Assembly: GCA_017940085.1 (NCBI GenBank)
Contig: JAGAZK010000077.1
Coordinates: forward strand, 1 to 6,963
Direction: 5' to 3'
DNA: 6,963 bases
DNA from: Campylobacter sp.
GTDB taxonomy: Bacteria > Campylobacterota > Campylobacteria > Campylobacterales > Campylobacteraceae
Numbering within the stretch: the stretch's first letter is position 1; every line of letters begins with the position of its first letter. Positions 1-6,963 of this stretch are shown piece by piece. Position numbers and translations under genes: made by a program. A model generated the notes under the pieces. That model searched no databases and had not been told where the DNA came from. It saw only the letters and a list, made by a program, of their open reading frames with translations.

Positions 1-795
1 GTTTTTGAAAGCAGTTCCGCAAAGCATAGGTATCATATTCATGCTCAAACAACCTGCTTTAATACCTTTTTTGATCTCTTCTACACTTAATTCTTCGCCA
101 TTGAAGAATTTTTCCATCAAAGCATCATCAGTTTCAGCAACAGCTTCAATCAATTTAGCTCTATATTCTTCGGCTTTGTCTTTTAATTCAGCTGGGATTT
201 CGCCAACTTCTGGAGCTGATGGACCTTTTGCGTCGTCCCAAGTAAGGGCTTTCATAGTTACTAAATCAACTACACCTTTAAATGTGTCTTCTGCACCGAT
301 TGGGATTTGAATCGGAACTGGATTAGCTTTTAGTCTATCAATTATTTGTTGCTCAACACTAAAGAAATTTGCACCAACTCTGTCCATTTTATTTACAAAA
401 ACAACTCTTGGCACTTTGTATTTATTTGCTTGTCTCCAAACGGTTTCGCTTTGTGGCTGAACGCCACCCACAGCACAAAATACTGACACAGCACCGTCCA
501 AAACACGCATAGATCTTTCAACTTCAATCGTAAAATCAACGTGTCCTGGGGTGTCGATCAAATTTATTTGATGATCTTTCCAAAAACAAGTAGTAGCAGC
601 AGAAGTAATTGTAATACCTCTTTCTCTTTCTTGTTCCATCCAGTCCATTGTAGCAGCACCTTCATGCACTTCGCCGATTTTGTGGCTCATACCTGTAAAA
701 AATAGAATTCTTTCGCTTGTGGTTGTTTTACCAGCATCAATGTGAGCAGCGATTCCAATATTTCTAACACGATTAAGTGGAGTTTTTCTAGGCAT
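1..795 (-). CDS. fusA: Elongation factor G, N-terminal part (runs off left edge)
   Basis: EF-G is the cytosolic translational GTPase that drives tRNA-mRNA translocation on the ribosome and, with RRF, ribosome recycling. The first 265 codons are present, starting at ATG 795-793; the family is about 690 residues, so the rest lies beyond base 1. The G domain is intact: P-loop AHIDAGKTT at residues 17-25 (K23), switch I RGITIT at 59-64, DTPGH at 81-85, NKMD at 135-138, and a G5-like CGTAFK just before the edge. The start is supported by an AGGAG-type ribosome site (about 802-806) that overlaps the rpsG stop codon; the gap to rpsG is only 9 nt, so the two are probably co-translated in the str operon. 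No frameshift or missing motif is seen. Identity is certain from the motifs and the rpsL-rpsG-fusA order; completeness of the 3' part cannot be judged. Confidence 0.98.
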   Translation of the reverse strand, partial: MPRKTPLNRVRNIGIAAHIDAGKTTTSERILFFTGMSHKIGEVHEGAATMDWMEQERERGITITSAATTCFWKDHQINLIDTPGHVDFTIEVERSMRVLDGAVSVFCAVGGVQPQSETVWRQANKYKVPRVVFVNKMDRVGANFFSVEQQIIDRLKANPVPIQIPIGAEDTFKGVVDLVTMKALTWDDAKGPSAPEVGEIPAELKDKAEEYRAKLIEAVAETDDALMEKFFNGEELSVEEIKKGIKAGCLSMNMIPMLCGTAFKN

Positions 796-804
796 AATTT
801 TCTC

Positions 805-1287
<483 letters not shown>

Positions 1288-1302
1288 TCAAATCTAAATT
1301 TT

Positions 1303-1344
1303 ACTCAAGCTAAACTAAAACTGACGAGTTAGCCTGTGTTGAGT
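1303..1344 (-). promoter_or_regulatory. Hairpin in rpsL-rpsG spacer, possible S7 autoregulatory site
   Basis: On the plus strand, ACTCAA (1303-1308) plus GCTAA (1309-1313) face TTAGC (1329-1333) and TTGAGT (1339-1344). The minus-strand mRNA can therefore form a 6-bp stem, a 5-nt bulge (1334-1338) and a 5-bp stem, with two further pairs past a one-base bulge. It lies between the rpsL stop (1352) and the rpsG ribosome site (1283-1288). It is not followed by a T-run, so a terminator is unlikely. The position matches the intercistronic element bound by S7 in E. coli. The fold is seen by eye; its function is inferred. Confidence 0.4.
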
Positions 1345-1351
1345 GGGTAAA

Positions 1352-1735
1352 TTATTTTTTGGCTTCTTTAGGGCGTTTAGCACCGTATTTTGATCTAGAA
1401 ACCGTTCTTTTTGCGACACCTGCAGTATCTAGAGCACCGCGAACAATGTGATATTTAACACCTGGTAAGTCTTTTACACGACCACCTCTGACTAGAACAA
1501 TGCTGTGTTCTTGTAGGTTATGACCTTCACCGCCAATATAGCTGATGACTTCAAAACCGCTTGTTAGCCTTACTTTGGCAACTTTTCTCAAAGCTGAGTT
1601 TGGTTTTTTAGGAGTTGTTGTATAAACTCTGGTGCAAACCCCTCTTCTTTGAGGACACTCTTTTAACGCAGGAGATTTTGACTTTACAGTTACTTTCTTG
1701 CGTTCTTTTCTGACCAATTGATTTATAGTTGGCAC
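1352..1735 (-). CDS. rpsL: 30S ribosomal protein S12 (GTG start)
   Basis: S12 sits at the decoding centre of the 30S subunit and controls translational accuracy. The product is 127 residues and nearly collinear with E. coli S12. Conserved stretches include [25 protein letters not shown] (residues about 27-51), [14 protein letters not shown] (65-78) and [14 protein letters not shown] (83-96). K43 and K88, where substitutions give streptomycin resistance in other bacteria, are both wild type, and D89, the residue methylthiolated by RimO in E. coli, is present. The start codon is GTG (1735-1733), giving VPTINQ; it fits the family N-terminus and lies 5 nt after AAAGGAA (1747-1741). An out-of-frame ATG overlaps it (see findings). 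The C-terminal tail KRPKEAKK is short, as I recall other Campylobacter S12 tails. It is the first gene of the str operon, with its own likely promoter in the 164-nt spacer upstream. Confidence 0.98.
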   Translation of the reverse strand: MPTINQLVRKERKKVTVKSKSPALKECPQRRGVCTRVYTTTPKKPNSALRKVAKVRLTSGFEVISYIGGEGHNLQEHSIVLVRGGRVKDLPGVKYHIVRGALDTAGVAKRTVSRSKYGAKRPKEAKK

Positions 1736-1740
1736 ATTTT

Positions 1741-1747
1741 TTCCTTT
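1741..1747 (-). promoter_or_regulatory. rpsL ribosome binding site, decides GTG start
   Basis: AAAGGAA on the minus strand is a good Shine-Dalgarno match. It leaves 5 nt to the GTG at 1735 but only 3 nt to the overlapping ATG at 1737, so spacing as well as family alignment favours GTG. Confidence 0.8.
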
Positions 1748-1774
1748 CGACTAAATTTATTAAAAAGAGTGTGG

Positions 1775-1810
1775 ATTTTACTAAAATTTTGCTTAAATTT
1801 GATTAAATTT
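1775..1810 (-). promoter_or_regulatory. Probable sigma70 promoter of rpsL-rpsG-fusA
   Basis: The minus strand has TAAAAT (1780-1775), preceded by G, as a -10 box. Upstream are A/T tracts AAATTT at 1784, 1795 and 1805, spaced about one helical turn apart. Campylobacter sigma70 promoters typically lack a -35 box and use such periodic tracts. A start near 1768 would give a leader of roughly 33 nt before GTG. A second, weaker -10-like TACAAT lies at 1816-1811. The assignment is by pattern only. Confidence 0.55.
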
Positions 1811-1853
1811 ATTGTATTTTGTATGTAAATTTGGTGTAAATAGCAAATTTATC

Positions 1854-1892
1854 TAGCCCCAAATTTAATAAATTTAATCAAATTTGGGGCTA
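1854..1892 (-). terminator. Stem-loop after the aminotransferase gene, possible terminator
   Basis: TAGCCCCAAATTT (1854-1866) and AAATTTGGGGCTA (1880-1892) form a perfect 13-bp inverted repeat with a 13-nt loop, starting 7 nt past the aminotransferase stop codon. It lies between two co-directional operons, which fits a terminator of the metabolic operon. The stretch after it on the minus strand (GATAAATTTG) is A/T-rich but not a true T-run, so termination may be inefficient or factor-assisted. Confidence 0.5.
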
Positions 1893-1899
1893 AATTTAA

Positions 1900-3069
1900 T
1901 TATTTATAGCTTTTTACAAATTCGCTTATTCTTGAAATTCCTTTTTTGATCTCATCTAAAGAACAAGCATAACTAAATCTAAAATGTCCTTCCATACCAA
2001 ATCCTATACCCGGCACAGTTGCTACAAGTCCTTTTTCTAATAAATTCATACAAAATTTCATACTATCTTGTTCAATTTTAGAGCAATCCACAAATAAATA
2101 AAACGCTCCATCTGGTTTGACTACACTTAACCCATCAATCGCATTTATCGCATCGACTGCCCAATCTCGGCGAAGTTGGAATTCTTTTCTCATCATTTCT
2201 ATATAATCATCGCATTCACCCATTAACACAGGCAAAGCACCTGCTTGAACTATACTTGCAATATTGCTTGTGCTTTGGCTTTGGAGTTTTTTCATAGCAC
2301 TTGCGAGTTCGTCATTTGAAGTAGCTGCATATCCAAATCTCCACCCAGTCATTGCACCACATTTACTAAGTCCATTGATTGTAATTGTGCGTTTAAACAT
2401 ATCTTCGCTAATACTTGCAGCTGCGACAAATTTTTTGTCAAAAATAATTTTTTCATAAATTTCATCTGCAATTACAATAATCTCTGTATCTTTTAGCACA
2501 TTTGCAATGCTTTCAAGCTCGTTTTTATCATAAACTGCACCGCTTGGATTGCTTGGGCTACAAAGAACTAAAGCTTTTGTGCGTGGAGTGATAGCTGATT
2601 TTAATTCATCGCTTGTGATTTTATATTTGTTTTGTGAGTTTGTATTTATCACAACTGGCTTTCCGCCACAAAATTTGACAATTTCAGGATAAGTTACCCA
2701 ATAAGGAGCTGGGATTATTACTTCATCGTCATGGTCTATAATACACTCAAAAACATTAAATAAGGAATGTTTTGCACCTACATTTGTGATAATTTGACTT
2801 GGTTTATAGTCTAAATTATTTTCTCTTTTGAGTTTTGAGACAACAGCATTTAAAATCTCATTTGTCCCTGGCACTGCTGTATATTTGCCACAACCTTTTT
2901 GCATAGCTTTGATTACTGCATTTTTAGCAATCTCTGGCGTATCAAAATCAGGCTCACCAGCACTAAAAACAGCTACATCAAGCCCGCTAATTTTCATTTC
3001 TTTAGCTTTTGAGCTGATTGCGATTGTTAGGCTTTGGGAAAGTTTGCCTATGCGATTTGATAATTTCAT
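1900..3069 (-). CDS. aspB: Class I PLP-dependent aspartate aminotransferase
   Basis: This is a cytosolic fold-type I aminotransferase that interconverts aspartate/2-oxoglutarate and oxaloacetate/glutamate, supplying aspartate for biosynthesis. The product is 389 residues, the normal length for the AspB (subgroup Ib) type. Visible active-site elements are NVGAKHSLFN (about 96-105, phosphate site), W124 in APYW, NPSG with N174, ADEIY with D202 and Y205, the Schiff-base lysine K236 in GLSKCGAMTGWR, R244, and the carboxylate-binding R364 in HFRFSYA. The start ATG (3069-3067) is preceded by AAGGAG (3080-3075), which overlaps the cysE stop codon; the 9-nt gap implies co-transcription with cysE. It is the last gene of the hisS operon and is followed by a stem-loop. 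Closely related enzymes can act on other amino acids or on prephenate, so exact substrate range is not provable from sequence; aspartate is the most likely. Confidence 0.92.
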   Translation of the reverse strand: MKLSNRIGKLSQSLTIAISSKAKEMKISGLDVAVFSAGEPDFDTPEIAKNAVIKAMQKGCGKYTAVPGTNEILNAVVSKLKRENNLDYKPSQIITNVGAKHSLFNVFECIIDHDDEVIIPAPYWVTYPEIVKFCGGKPVVINTNSQNKYKITSDELKSAITPRTKALVLCSPSNPSGAVYDKNELESIANVLKDTEIIVIADEIYEKIIFDKKFVAAASISEDMFKRTITINGLSKCGAMTGWRFGYAATSNDELASAMKKLQSQSTSNIASIVQAGALPVLMGECDDYIEMMRKEFQLRRDWAVDAINAIDGLSVVKPDGAFYLFVDCSKIEQDSMKFCMNLLEKGLVATVPGIGFGMEGHFRFSYACSLDEIKKGISRISEFVKSYK

Positions 3070-3078
3070 CTTTTCTCC

Positions 3079-3774
3079 TTAATTTTTTAGTGAATTTAAA
3101 TACGATTCATATTTTTCATCTAATGCTTTGTCTTGTTTATTGATTTCTAAATTTTCTTTGCAAAGCGTATTTTCTAGTATCTCAATGCGTTTGATTAGAT
3201 ATTTAATAAGCTCTTGAGAAATATCTGGGATTTTGTCATGAGCAAATGGATCTTTTTCGCAAGTGCCCAAAATCCTAGCAGGAACTCCAACTGCTGTGCA
3301 ATTAGCTGGTATGCTTTTAACCACAACAGAATTTGACCCTATTTTAGAATTTTCTCCTATTGTGATATTGCCCAAAACTTTGGCTCCAGCCCCGACAACT
3401 ACGCCATTTTTTAAAGTTGGGTGGCGTTTGCCTTTTTCTAAGCTTACTCCACCTAAAGTAACACCTTGATAAATCAAGCAATCATCGCCAATTTCCGCAG
3501 TTTCGCCAATCACAACACCAGTAGCATGATCTATAAAAACTCTTTTGCCTATTTTTGCAGCTGGGTGAATATCAACTCTGGTTAAAAAATTGCTAAATCC
3601 AGAAATTATTCTAGATAATCTAAAAAAGCCTTTATTCCACAAAATATGAGCAAAACGATAATTTACCAAAGCCCAAACGCCCGGATAATTAAAAATAAGC
3701 TCAAATTTAGACCTATAAGCTGGATCTTGGAGTTTTGGTTGAGATAAATCTTGTTTTATTGTTTGCCAAATCAT
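3079..3774 (-). CDS. cysE: Serine O-acetyltransferase
   Basis: CysE acetylates L-serine with acetyl-CoA to give O-acetylserine, the first committed step of cysteine synthesis; O-acetylserine sulfhydrylase then makes cysteine. The product is 231 residues: a helical N-terminal part (1-65), a left-handed beta helix of hexapeptide repeats (about 66-170, from DIHPAAKIG through IGENSKIGSNSVVVKSIP to VGVPARI), then a polar helical tail (about 171-231). The catalytic D82-H83 pair (FIDHATG), GVTLGG at 105-110 and KRHPT with H118 are present. The tail has heptad-like I/L spacing near 187-205 and ends in LKN, without the terminal Ile that docks into CysK in E. coli. The start ATG overlaps the speA stop as ATGA (3774-3771); its ribosome site is weak (AAAGA, 3786-3782), so translation probably depends on coupling to speA. 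The aminotransferase gene follows after 9 nt. Confidence 0.95.
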   Translation of the reverse strand: MIWQTIKQDLSQPKLQDPAYRSKFELIFNYPGVWALVNYRFAHILWNKGFFRLSRIISGFSNFLTRVDIHPAAKIGKRVFIDHATGVVIGETAEIGDDCLIYQGVTLGGVSLEKGKRHPTLKNGVVVGAGAKVLGNITIGENSKIGSNSVVVKSIPANCTAVGVPARILGTCEKDPFAHDKIPDISQELIKYLIKRIEILENTLCKENLEINKQDKALDEKYESYLNSLKN

Positions 3775-5609
3775 CGCACTGTCTTTAAATATCCATTATC
3801 ATTTAAGAACAAATAAAGTTCGCCTAAGATATGTTTTTTTTGTTTTTCATCAACTAAAACTGAGTTTTCTATCCGCTCAGCAAGCATATCTCTAATCTCA
3901 ACTATATTGTAATCCAAATCATCTAAAATATCCAAAATCGTCTGAGATTCTAAAATATTTGTGATTTCAAATTTACCATCATTGCTAATTTTAATAGTAG
4001 CTTCTGTAGGGTGAGTAAAAAGATTGTGCTTCATTCCAAGCACTTCTTGATAAGCTCCCACTAAGAAAAATCCCAAAAAATAAGGCTCTTTTTCTACATC
4101 TACATCATGCAAAAATAAAGGATTTTTAGTCGCATCAAAACTAATTTCTCCATCGCTATCACAGGTAATATCCCAAATAGAAGCAGATAGAGTTGGTCTT
4201 TGGTCTAATTTGTGAAGTGGCATTATAGGAAAATTTTGTTTAATGCCCCAAAAATCAGGCAAAGATTGAAAGATTGAAAAATTTACTAAATATCTTTCTT
4301 GAATTTCGCTTTGTATTTTTAAAAGATCCGAATATTCGCTGTTGCCGAGTAAAAATATAGCTTTTTTAACAATTAAATGTGCCAAAATTTCTGAATTTGA
4401 TCTATCTTGCAAATCTACATAACCCAAGTCAAAAAGTGTCAAAATGCTGTCTAAATGACTAATTGCGTCGTGTAGATATTCAATAGCTGTGCTTGACTTG
4501 ATACTTTTATACAAATCATAAAGCTCACTCACTAAAGGTGGATTTTGGTCTTTTAAATTTAGTTTTGATTCTGTGTATTCTTGAGAAAATAATTCTAACA
4601 CGGGAGCTACCAAAACAGCATGACTTGCTGAAATATAACGACCGCTTTCTACAAAAATATCAGGCTCTGGCTCGTTTTTTTGTTTAGAAATGCCTTGAAG
4701 CACGAATACAACATCATTTGCATATTCTTTAAGAGTGTAATTTCTGTCTTGATGACCTTTAAATTGAGAGTATTCAATCGCAAGTCCTCCGCCTAAATTT
4801 ATAGCTTTTAAATTTTTTGCACCCATTTTGCGGAGTTCTGCATAAATATTTCCAGCTTCATTTAGGGCTTTTTTGAGAGAATTTATTTCGCTAATTTGGC
4901 TACCAATATGAAAATGTATCATAGTAAAATATTCAATCAAATTACTTTGTTTGAGCAAATGAACAGCTTCAATTAATTCAGTTGCGGTAAGTCCAAATTT
5001 GGAATTTATCCCGCCACTTTTTGCCCAAATACCACTTCCTACGCTATGCAAACGAATTCTTAGTCCAATATTTGGTTTGGGGGCGAATCTTTCTTTTGCT
5101 GTGTGGATTATGGATTCTAATTCATCAAGTCCTTCGATAGTAATGGTAATATTATGCCCCATTTCAGAAGCTATAAAGCCCATATTTATAAGCTCTCTAT
5201 CCTTAAATCCATTTACAGTAATTGGTGAGCCAAGTTTGACATAAACCATAGCAAGTAAAAGCTCAGCCTTGCTTCCAGCTTCTAGCCCATAATTATACGG
5301 CTCTCCAAGCTCAGTTAAATTTTTTACAAATCCAGGATATTGATTGACTTTAAGTGGATAAACTGCATTAAAAGAACCGCCATAATCAATCTCATCTCTA
5401 GCTTGTTTGAAGCTTGAATATAAGCTTTCAATTTGTTTTTGGATTAAATGTGGAAAACGAAGCAATAATGGACCTCTGTATCCTTGAGATCTAATATTTT
5501 CAACTAAATCAATTATGGCTGGTTTGGATTGAGTATTTAGGCATACTTTGCCATTTTCAATAATAAAATTTGAGTCTCCCCAAATGCCAAGACCATAATC
5601 TTGTGTCAT
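3771..5609 (-). CDS. speA: Biosynthetic arginine decarboxylase
   Basis: SpeA decarboxylates L-arginine to agmatine with PLP, the entry to putrescine and then spermidine; Campylobacter is known to make spermidine through agmatine, N-carbamoylputrescine and carboxyspermidine. The product is 612 residues, close to the usual 610-660. It is a fold-type III enzyme: PLP lysine K87 in YPLKVNQ, HFHIGSQ (232-238), the glycine loop GGGLAIEY (273-280), ESGR (321-324), and catalytic C483 in WDITCDSDG (479-487), followed by GAYQE (518-522). The insertion between the barrel and the C-terminal domain (about 345-470), typical of SpeA, is present. No secretion signal is seen, as expected for the cytosolic enzyme. 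Start ATG 5609-5607 overlaps the hisS stop as ATGA and is preceded by TAAAGGA (5622-5616); the 3' end overlaps cysE by 4 nt. Confidence 0.96.
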   Translation of the reverse strand: MTQDYGLGIWGDSNFIIENGKVCLNTQSKPAIIDLVENIRSQGYRGPLLLRFPHLIQKQIESLYSSFKQARDEIDYGGSFNAVYPLKVNQYPGFVKNLTELGEPYNYGLEAGSKAELLLAMVYVKLGSPITVNGFKDRELINMGFIASEMGHNITITIEGLDELESIIHTAKERFAPKPNIGLRIRLHSVGSGIWAKSGGINSKFGLTATELIEAVHLLKQSNLIEYFTMIHFHIGSQISEINSLKKALNEAGNIYAELRKMGAKNLKAINLGGGLAIEYSQFKGHQDRNYTLKEYANDVVFVLQGISKQKNEPEPDIFVESGRYISASHAVLVAPVLELFSQEYTESKLNLKDQNPPLVSELYDLYKSIKSSTAIEYLHDAISHLDSILTLFDLGYVDLQDRSNSEILAHLIVKKAIFLLGNSEYSDLLKIQSEIQERYLVNFSIFQSLPDFWGIKQNFPIMPLHKLDQRPTLSASIWDITCDSDGEISFDATKNPLFLHDVDVEKEPYFLGFFLVGAYQEVLGMKHNLFTHPTEATIKISNDGKFEITNILESQTILDILDDLDYNIVEIRDMLAERIENSVLVDEKQKKHILGELYLFLNDNGYLKTVR

Positions 5610-6835
5610 AATTCGTCCTTTAGATGATCGATTTTTATTCTTTTTTCTTCTTTATTTTCTAGATTTTTATACCAAATTTCATTGTTTTTGGCTTCGTTCT
5701 CGCCGATACACAAGAAAATTTTAGCTCCATTTTTATCAGCGATATTTAAATGCTTATTTGGGCTTTTGGCTTCATAAGAAATTTCAACTTTGTGGGTTTT
5801 GCGTAAATTTAAACCCAAAAAATACAAATTTTTGAGATATTTTTCGTCCAAAACACACATATAAATGCCATTTCTTGGAGATAAAATTTGCTTATTTTTA
5901 ATAATTTCCATAATTCTTTCAATCCCCATAGCCCAACCAACTCCAAAAGTCGGTTTGCCACCTAGCATTTCAACCAAGCTATCATATCTGCCGCCACCAG
6001 CGACTGCTGATTTGGCTCCGATTTCATCACTAATAAACTCAAATGCAGTTTTTGTATAATAATCAAGTCCTCTCACAAGCTTACAATCAACTTCATAAGC
6101 GATATTTGCTTTGCTAAGCAAATTTTTGAGAGTTTCAAACTCATTTGAGCAAATTTGATTTAGACTTTCCAATATTGTCGGTGCATTTTGCAAAATCTTT
6201 TGACAATCATCATTTTTGCAGTCTAATATACGAATCGGATTTGTTTTTAGGCGTCTTTGGCAATCATCGCAAAGTTTGTTTTCATAAGATGAGACAAATT
6301 TAATTAAATTTGCTCTATATTCGCTCATACTTTCTTTATCGCCGAGTGAATTTATTTTGAGTATCGCCTTAATACCCAAAGCTTTTAAAATCTCACTAAG
6401 CATAATAATAAGAGTGGCATCTTCATAAACACTTGGCTGACCAAAACACTCTACGCCAAATTGATGAAACTCTCTTAATCTACCTTTTTGTGGTCTTTCG
6501 TATCTAAACATACTGCCATAATAATAAAATTTTTTAACTCCACCAGTGCGATCAAATTTATGCTCAATAAATGCCCTAACTACCCCAGCTGTGCCTTCTG
6601 GTCTAAGACAAACGCTATTTCCACCTTTGTCATTAAACTCATACATTTCTTTGCCGACTATATCGCTACTTTCTCCCACACTTCTGCGAAATAATGGAGT
6701 TTGCTCTAATTTTGGAGTTTCGCACAATTCATAGCCATAATTTTGAGCAATTTGCTGACAAGTATCAATAATAAATTTGTAAATTTTAGCTTCAGAATCA
6801 AAAATATCTTTCATACCCCGAAGTGCAGTTATCAT
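5606..6835 (-). CDS. hisS: Histidyl-tRNA synthetase
   Basis: HisRS charges tRNA-His with histidine in the cytosol. The product is 409 residues, a normal bacterial length. Class II motifs are in order: the N-terminal ALRGMKD start, PEGTAGVVRA (79-88), motif 2 FRYERPQKGRLREFHQFG (110-127; R111), the histidine-specific LVRGLDYYT (253-261; R255), GGGRYD (280-285) and motif 3 GVGWAMGIERI (298-308; R307). The anticodon-binding domain spans about 322-409. The insertion between motif 2 and the HisA motif holds C189-x2-C192 and C206-x4-C211 around QRRLKTNPIRILDC, a pattern common in many non-enterobacterial HisRS and possibly metal-binding. Start ATG 6835-6833 has TAAGGA (6846-6841) upstream. It is the first gene of the hisS-speA-cysE-aspB unit and overlaps speA by 4 nt. 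No anomaly is seen. Confidence 0.97.
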   Translation of the reverse strand: MITALRGMKDIFDSEAKIYKFIIDTCQQIAQNYGYELCETPKLEQTPLFRRSVGESSDIVGKEMYEFNDKGGNSVCLRPEGTAGVVRAFIEHKFDRTGGVKKFYYYGSMFRYERPQKGRLREFHQFGVECFGQPSVYEDATLIIMLSEILKALGIKAILKINSLGDKESMSEYRANLIKFVSSYENKLCDDCQRRLKTNPIRILDCKNDDCQKILQNAPTILESLNQICSNEFETLKNLLSKANIAYEVDCKLVRGLDYYTKTAFEFISDEIGAKSAVAGGGRYDSLVEMLGGKPTFGVGWAMGIERIMEIIKNKQILSPRNGIYMCVLDEKYLKNLYFLGLNLRKTHKVEISYEAKSPNKHLNIADKNGAKIFLCIGENEAKNNEIWYKNLENKEEKRIKIDHLKDEL

Positions 6836-6879
6836 AAATTTCCTTATTTGATAAATTTGGCTTAAATTTAACGCCGTGT

Positions 6880-6885
6880 ATTATA
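6880..6885 (-). promoter_or_regulatory. -10 box of the hisS operon promoter
   Basis: The minus strand reads TATAAT exactly, preceded by G, about 45 nt upstream of the hisS ATG. No TTGACA-like box lies 17 nt upstream, as is usual for Campylobacter sigma70 promoters. The implied start near 6873 gives a leader of about 37 nt. The box overlaps the -10 of the divergent gene. Confidence 0.6.
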
Positions 6886-6887
6886 CT
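6882..6887 (+). promoter_or_regulatory. -10 box of the divergent plus-strand gene
   Basis: TATACT lies 37 nt before the ATG at 6925, with AAATTT tracts upstream at 6853 and 6864 in rough helical phase and no clear -35 box. It overlaps the hisS -10 box on the other strand. Confidence 0.45.
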
Positions 6888-6924
6888 AATAAATCCTTGA
6901 AATATCATTAAATAAGGGGATTAA

Positions 6925-6963
6925 ATGCTTTTTGAATCAATCAAATTTGATTTTATTTATAAA
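6925..6963 (+). CDS. Start of a divergent gene, product unknown (runs off right edge)
   Basis: An open frame begins at ATG 6925 and stays open to the last base: 13 codons reading MLFESIKFDFIYK. It is supported by a strong ribosome site, TAAGGGGA (6913-6920), 4 nt upstream, and by a -10-like TATACT at 6882-6887. It is divergent from hisS, with 89 nt between the two start codons. Thirteen residues are too few to name a family; the start is neither a lipoprotein signal nor a clear membrane segment. In C. jejuni I recall tmk next to hisS on the same strand, so this neighbour differs. That it is a gene start is likely; its function is unknown. Confidence 0.6.
   Translation, partial: MLFESIKFDFIYK

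Noticed and set aside
5..310. Plus-strand open frame of 101 codons antisense to fusA, and similar plus-strand frames opposite the other genes (for example 985-1194, 2264-2458, 4999-5244, 6488-6694).
   Set aside because: All lie opposite well-supported genes, resemble no family, and lack ribosome sites; they are shadows of the coding strand.
1326..1334. The rpsL-rpsG spacer RNA contains GGCUAACUC, identical to part of the 16S rRNA 530 loop (helix 18), near where S12 binds.
   Set aside because: A 9-nt match between a 76-nt spacer and a 1.5-kb rRNA has an expected count of about 0.4 by chance, and the known regulator of this spacer is S7, not S12.
1352..1735. Possible streptomycin-resistance substitution in S12.
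   Set aside because: K43 and K88 are both the wild-type lysines.

Overview
The window is AT-rich, compact chromosomal DNA of a Campylobacter-type epsilonproteobacterium. The basis is the S12 and HisRS sequences, a SpeA-CysE-AspB neighbourhood like the one I recall from Campylobacter jejuni, promoters with a good -10 box but no -35 box and phased A/T tracts upstream, and many AAATTT hexamers. Composition and protein details suggest the C. fetus/C. hyointestinalis side of the genus rather than C. jejuni, but that is a guess from memory.

All complete genes lie on the minus strand, so the biological order runs from high to low coordinates. First comes a metabolic operon: hisS (histidyl-tRNA synthetase), speA (arginine decarboxylase), cysE (serine acetyltransferase) and an aspB-type aminotransferase. 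hisS/speA and speA/cysE each overlap by 4 nt (ATGA), and cysE and the aminotransferase are 9 nt apart, so one transcript with translational coupling is likely. hisS is driven from a short divergent region (6836-6924). Its -10 box overlaps the -10 box of a plus-strand gene, of which only 13 codons are in the window.

After the aminotransferase, a 164-nt spacer (1736-1899) holds a 13-bp stem-loop (possible terminator) and an array of AAATTT tracts leading into a -10 box. It separates the metabolic operon from the str operon: rpsL (S12, GTG start), rpsG (S7) and fusA (EF-G, running off the left edge after 265 codons). The 76-nt rpsL-rpsG spacer can fold into a hairpin and sits where S7 represses its own translation in E. 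coli.

The content is core housekeeping: translation (HisRS, S12, S7, EF-G), the polyamine precursor agmatine, the first step of cysteine synthesis, and an aspartate-family aminotransferase. I see no mobile element, CRISPR array, tRNA, rRNA, defence module or other undescribed system. The points worth a second look are regulatory: the rpsL-rpsG hairpin, the rpsL start with an overlapping out-of-frame ATG, the phased A-tracts and the overlapping divergent promoters.
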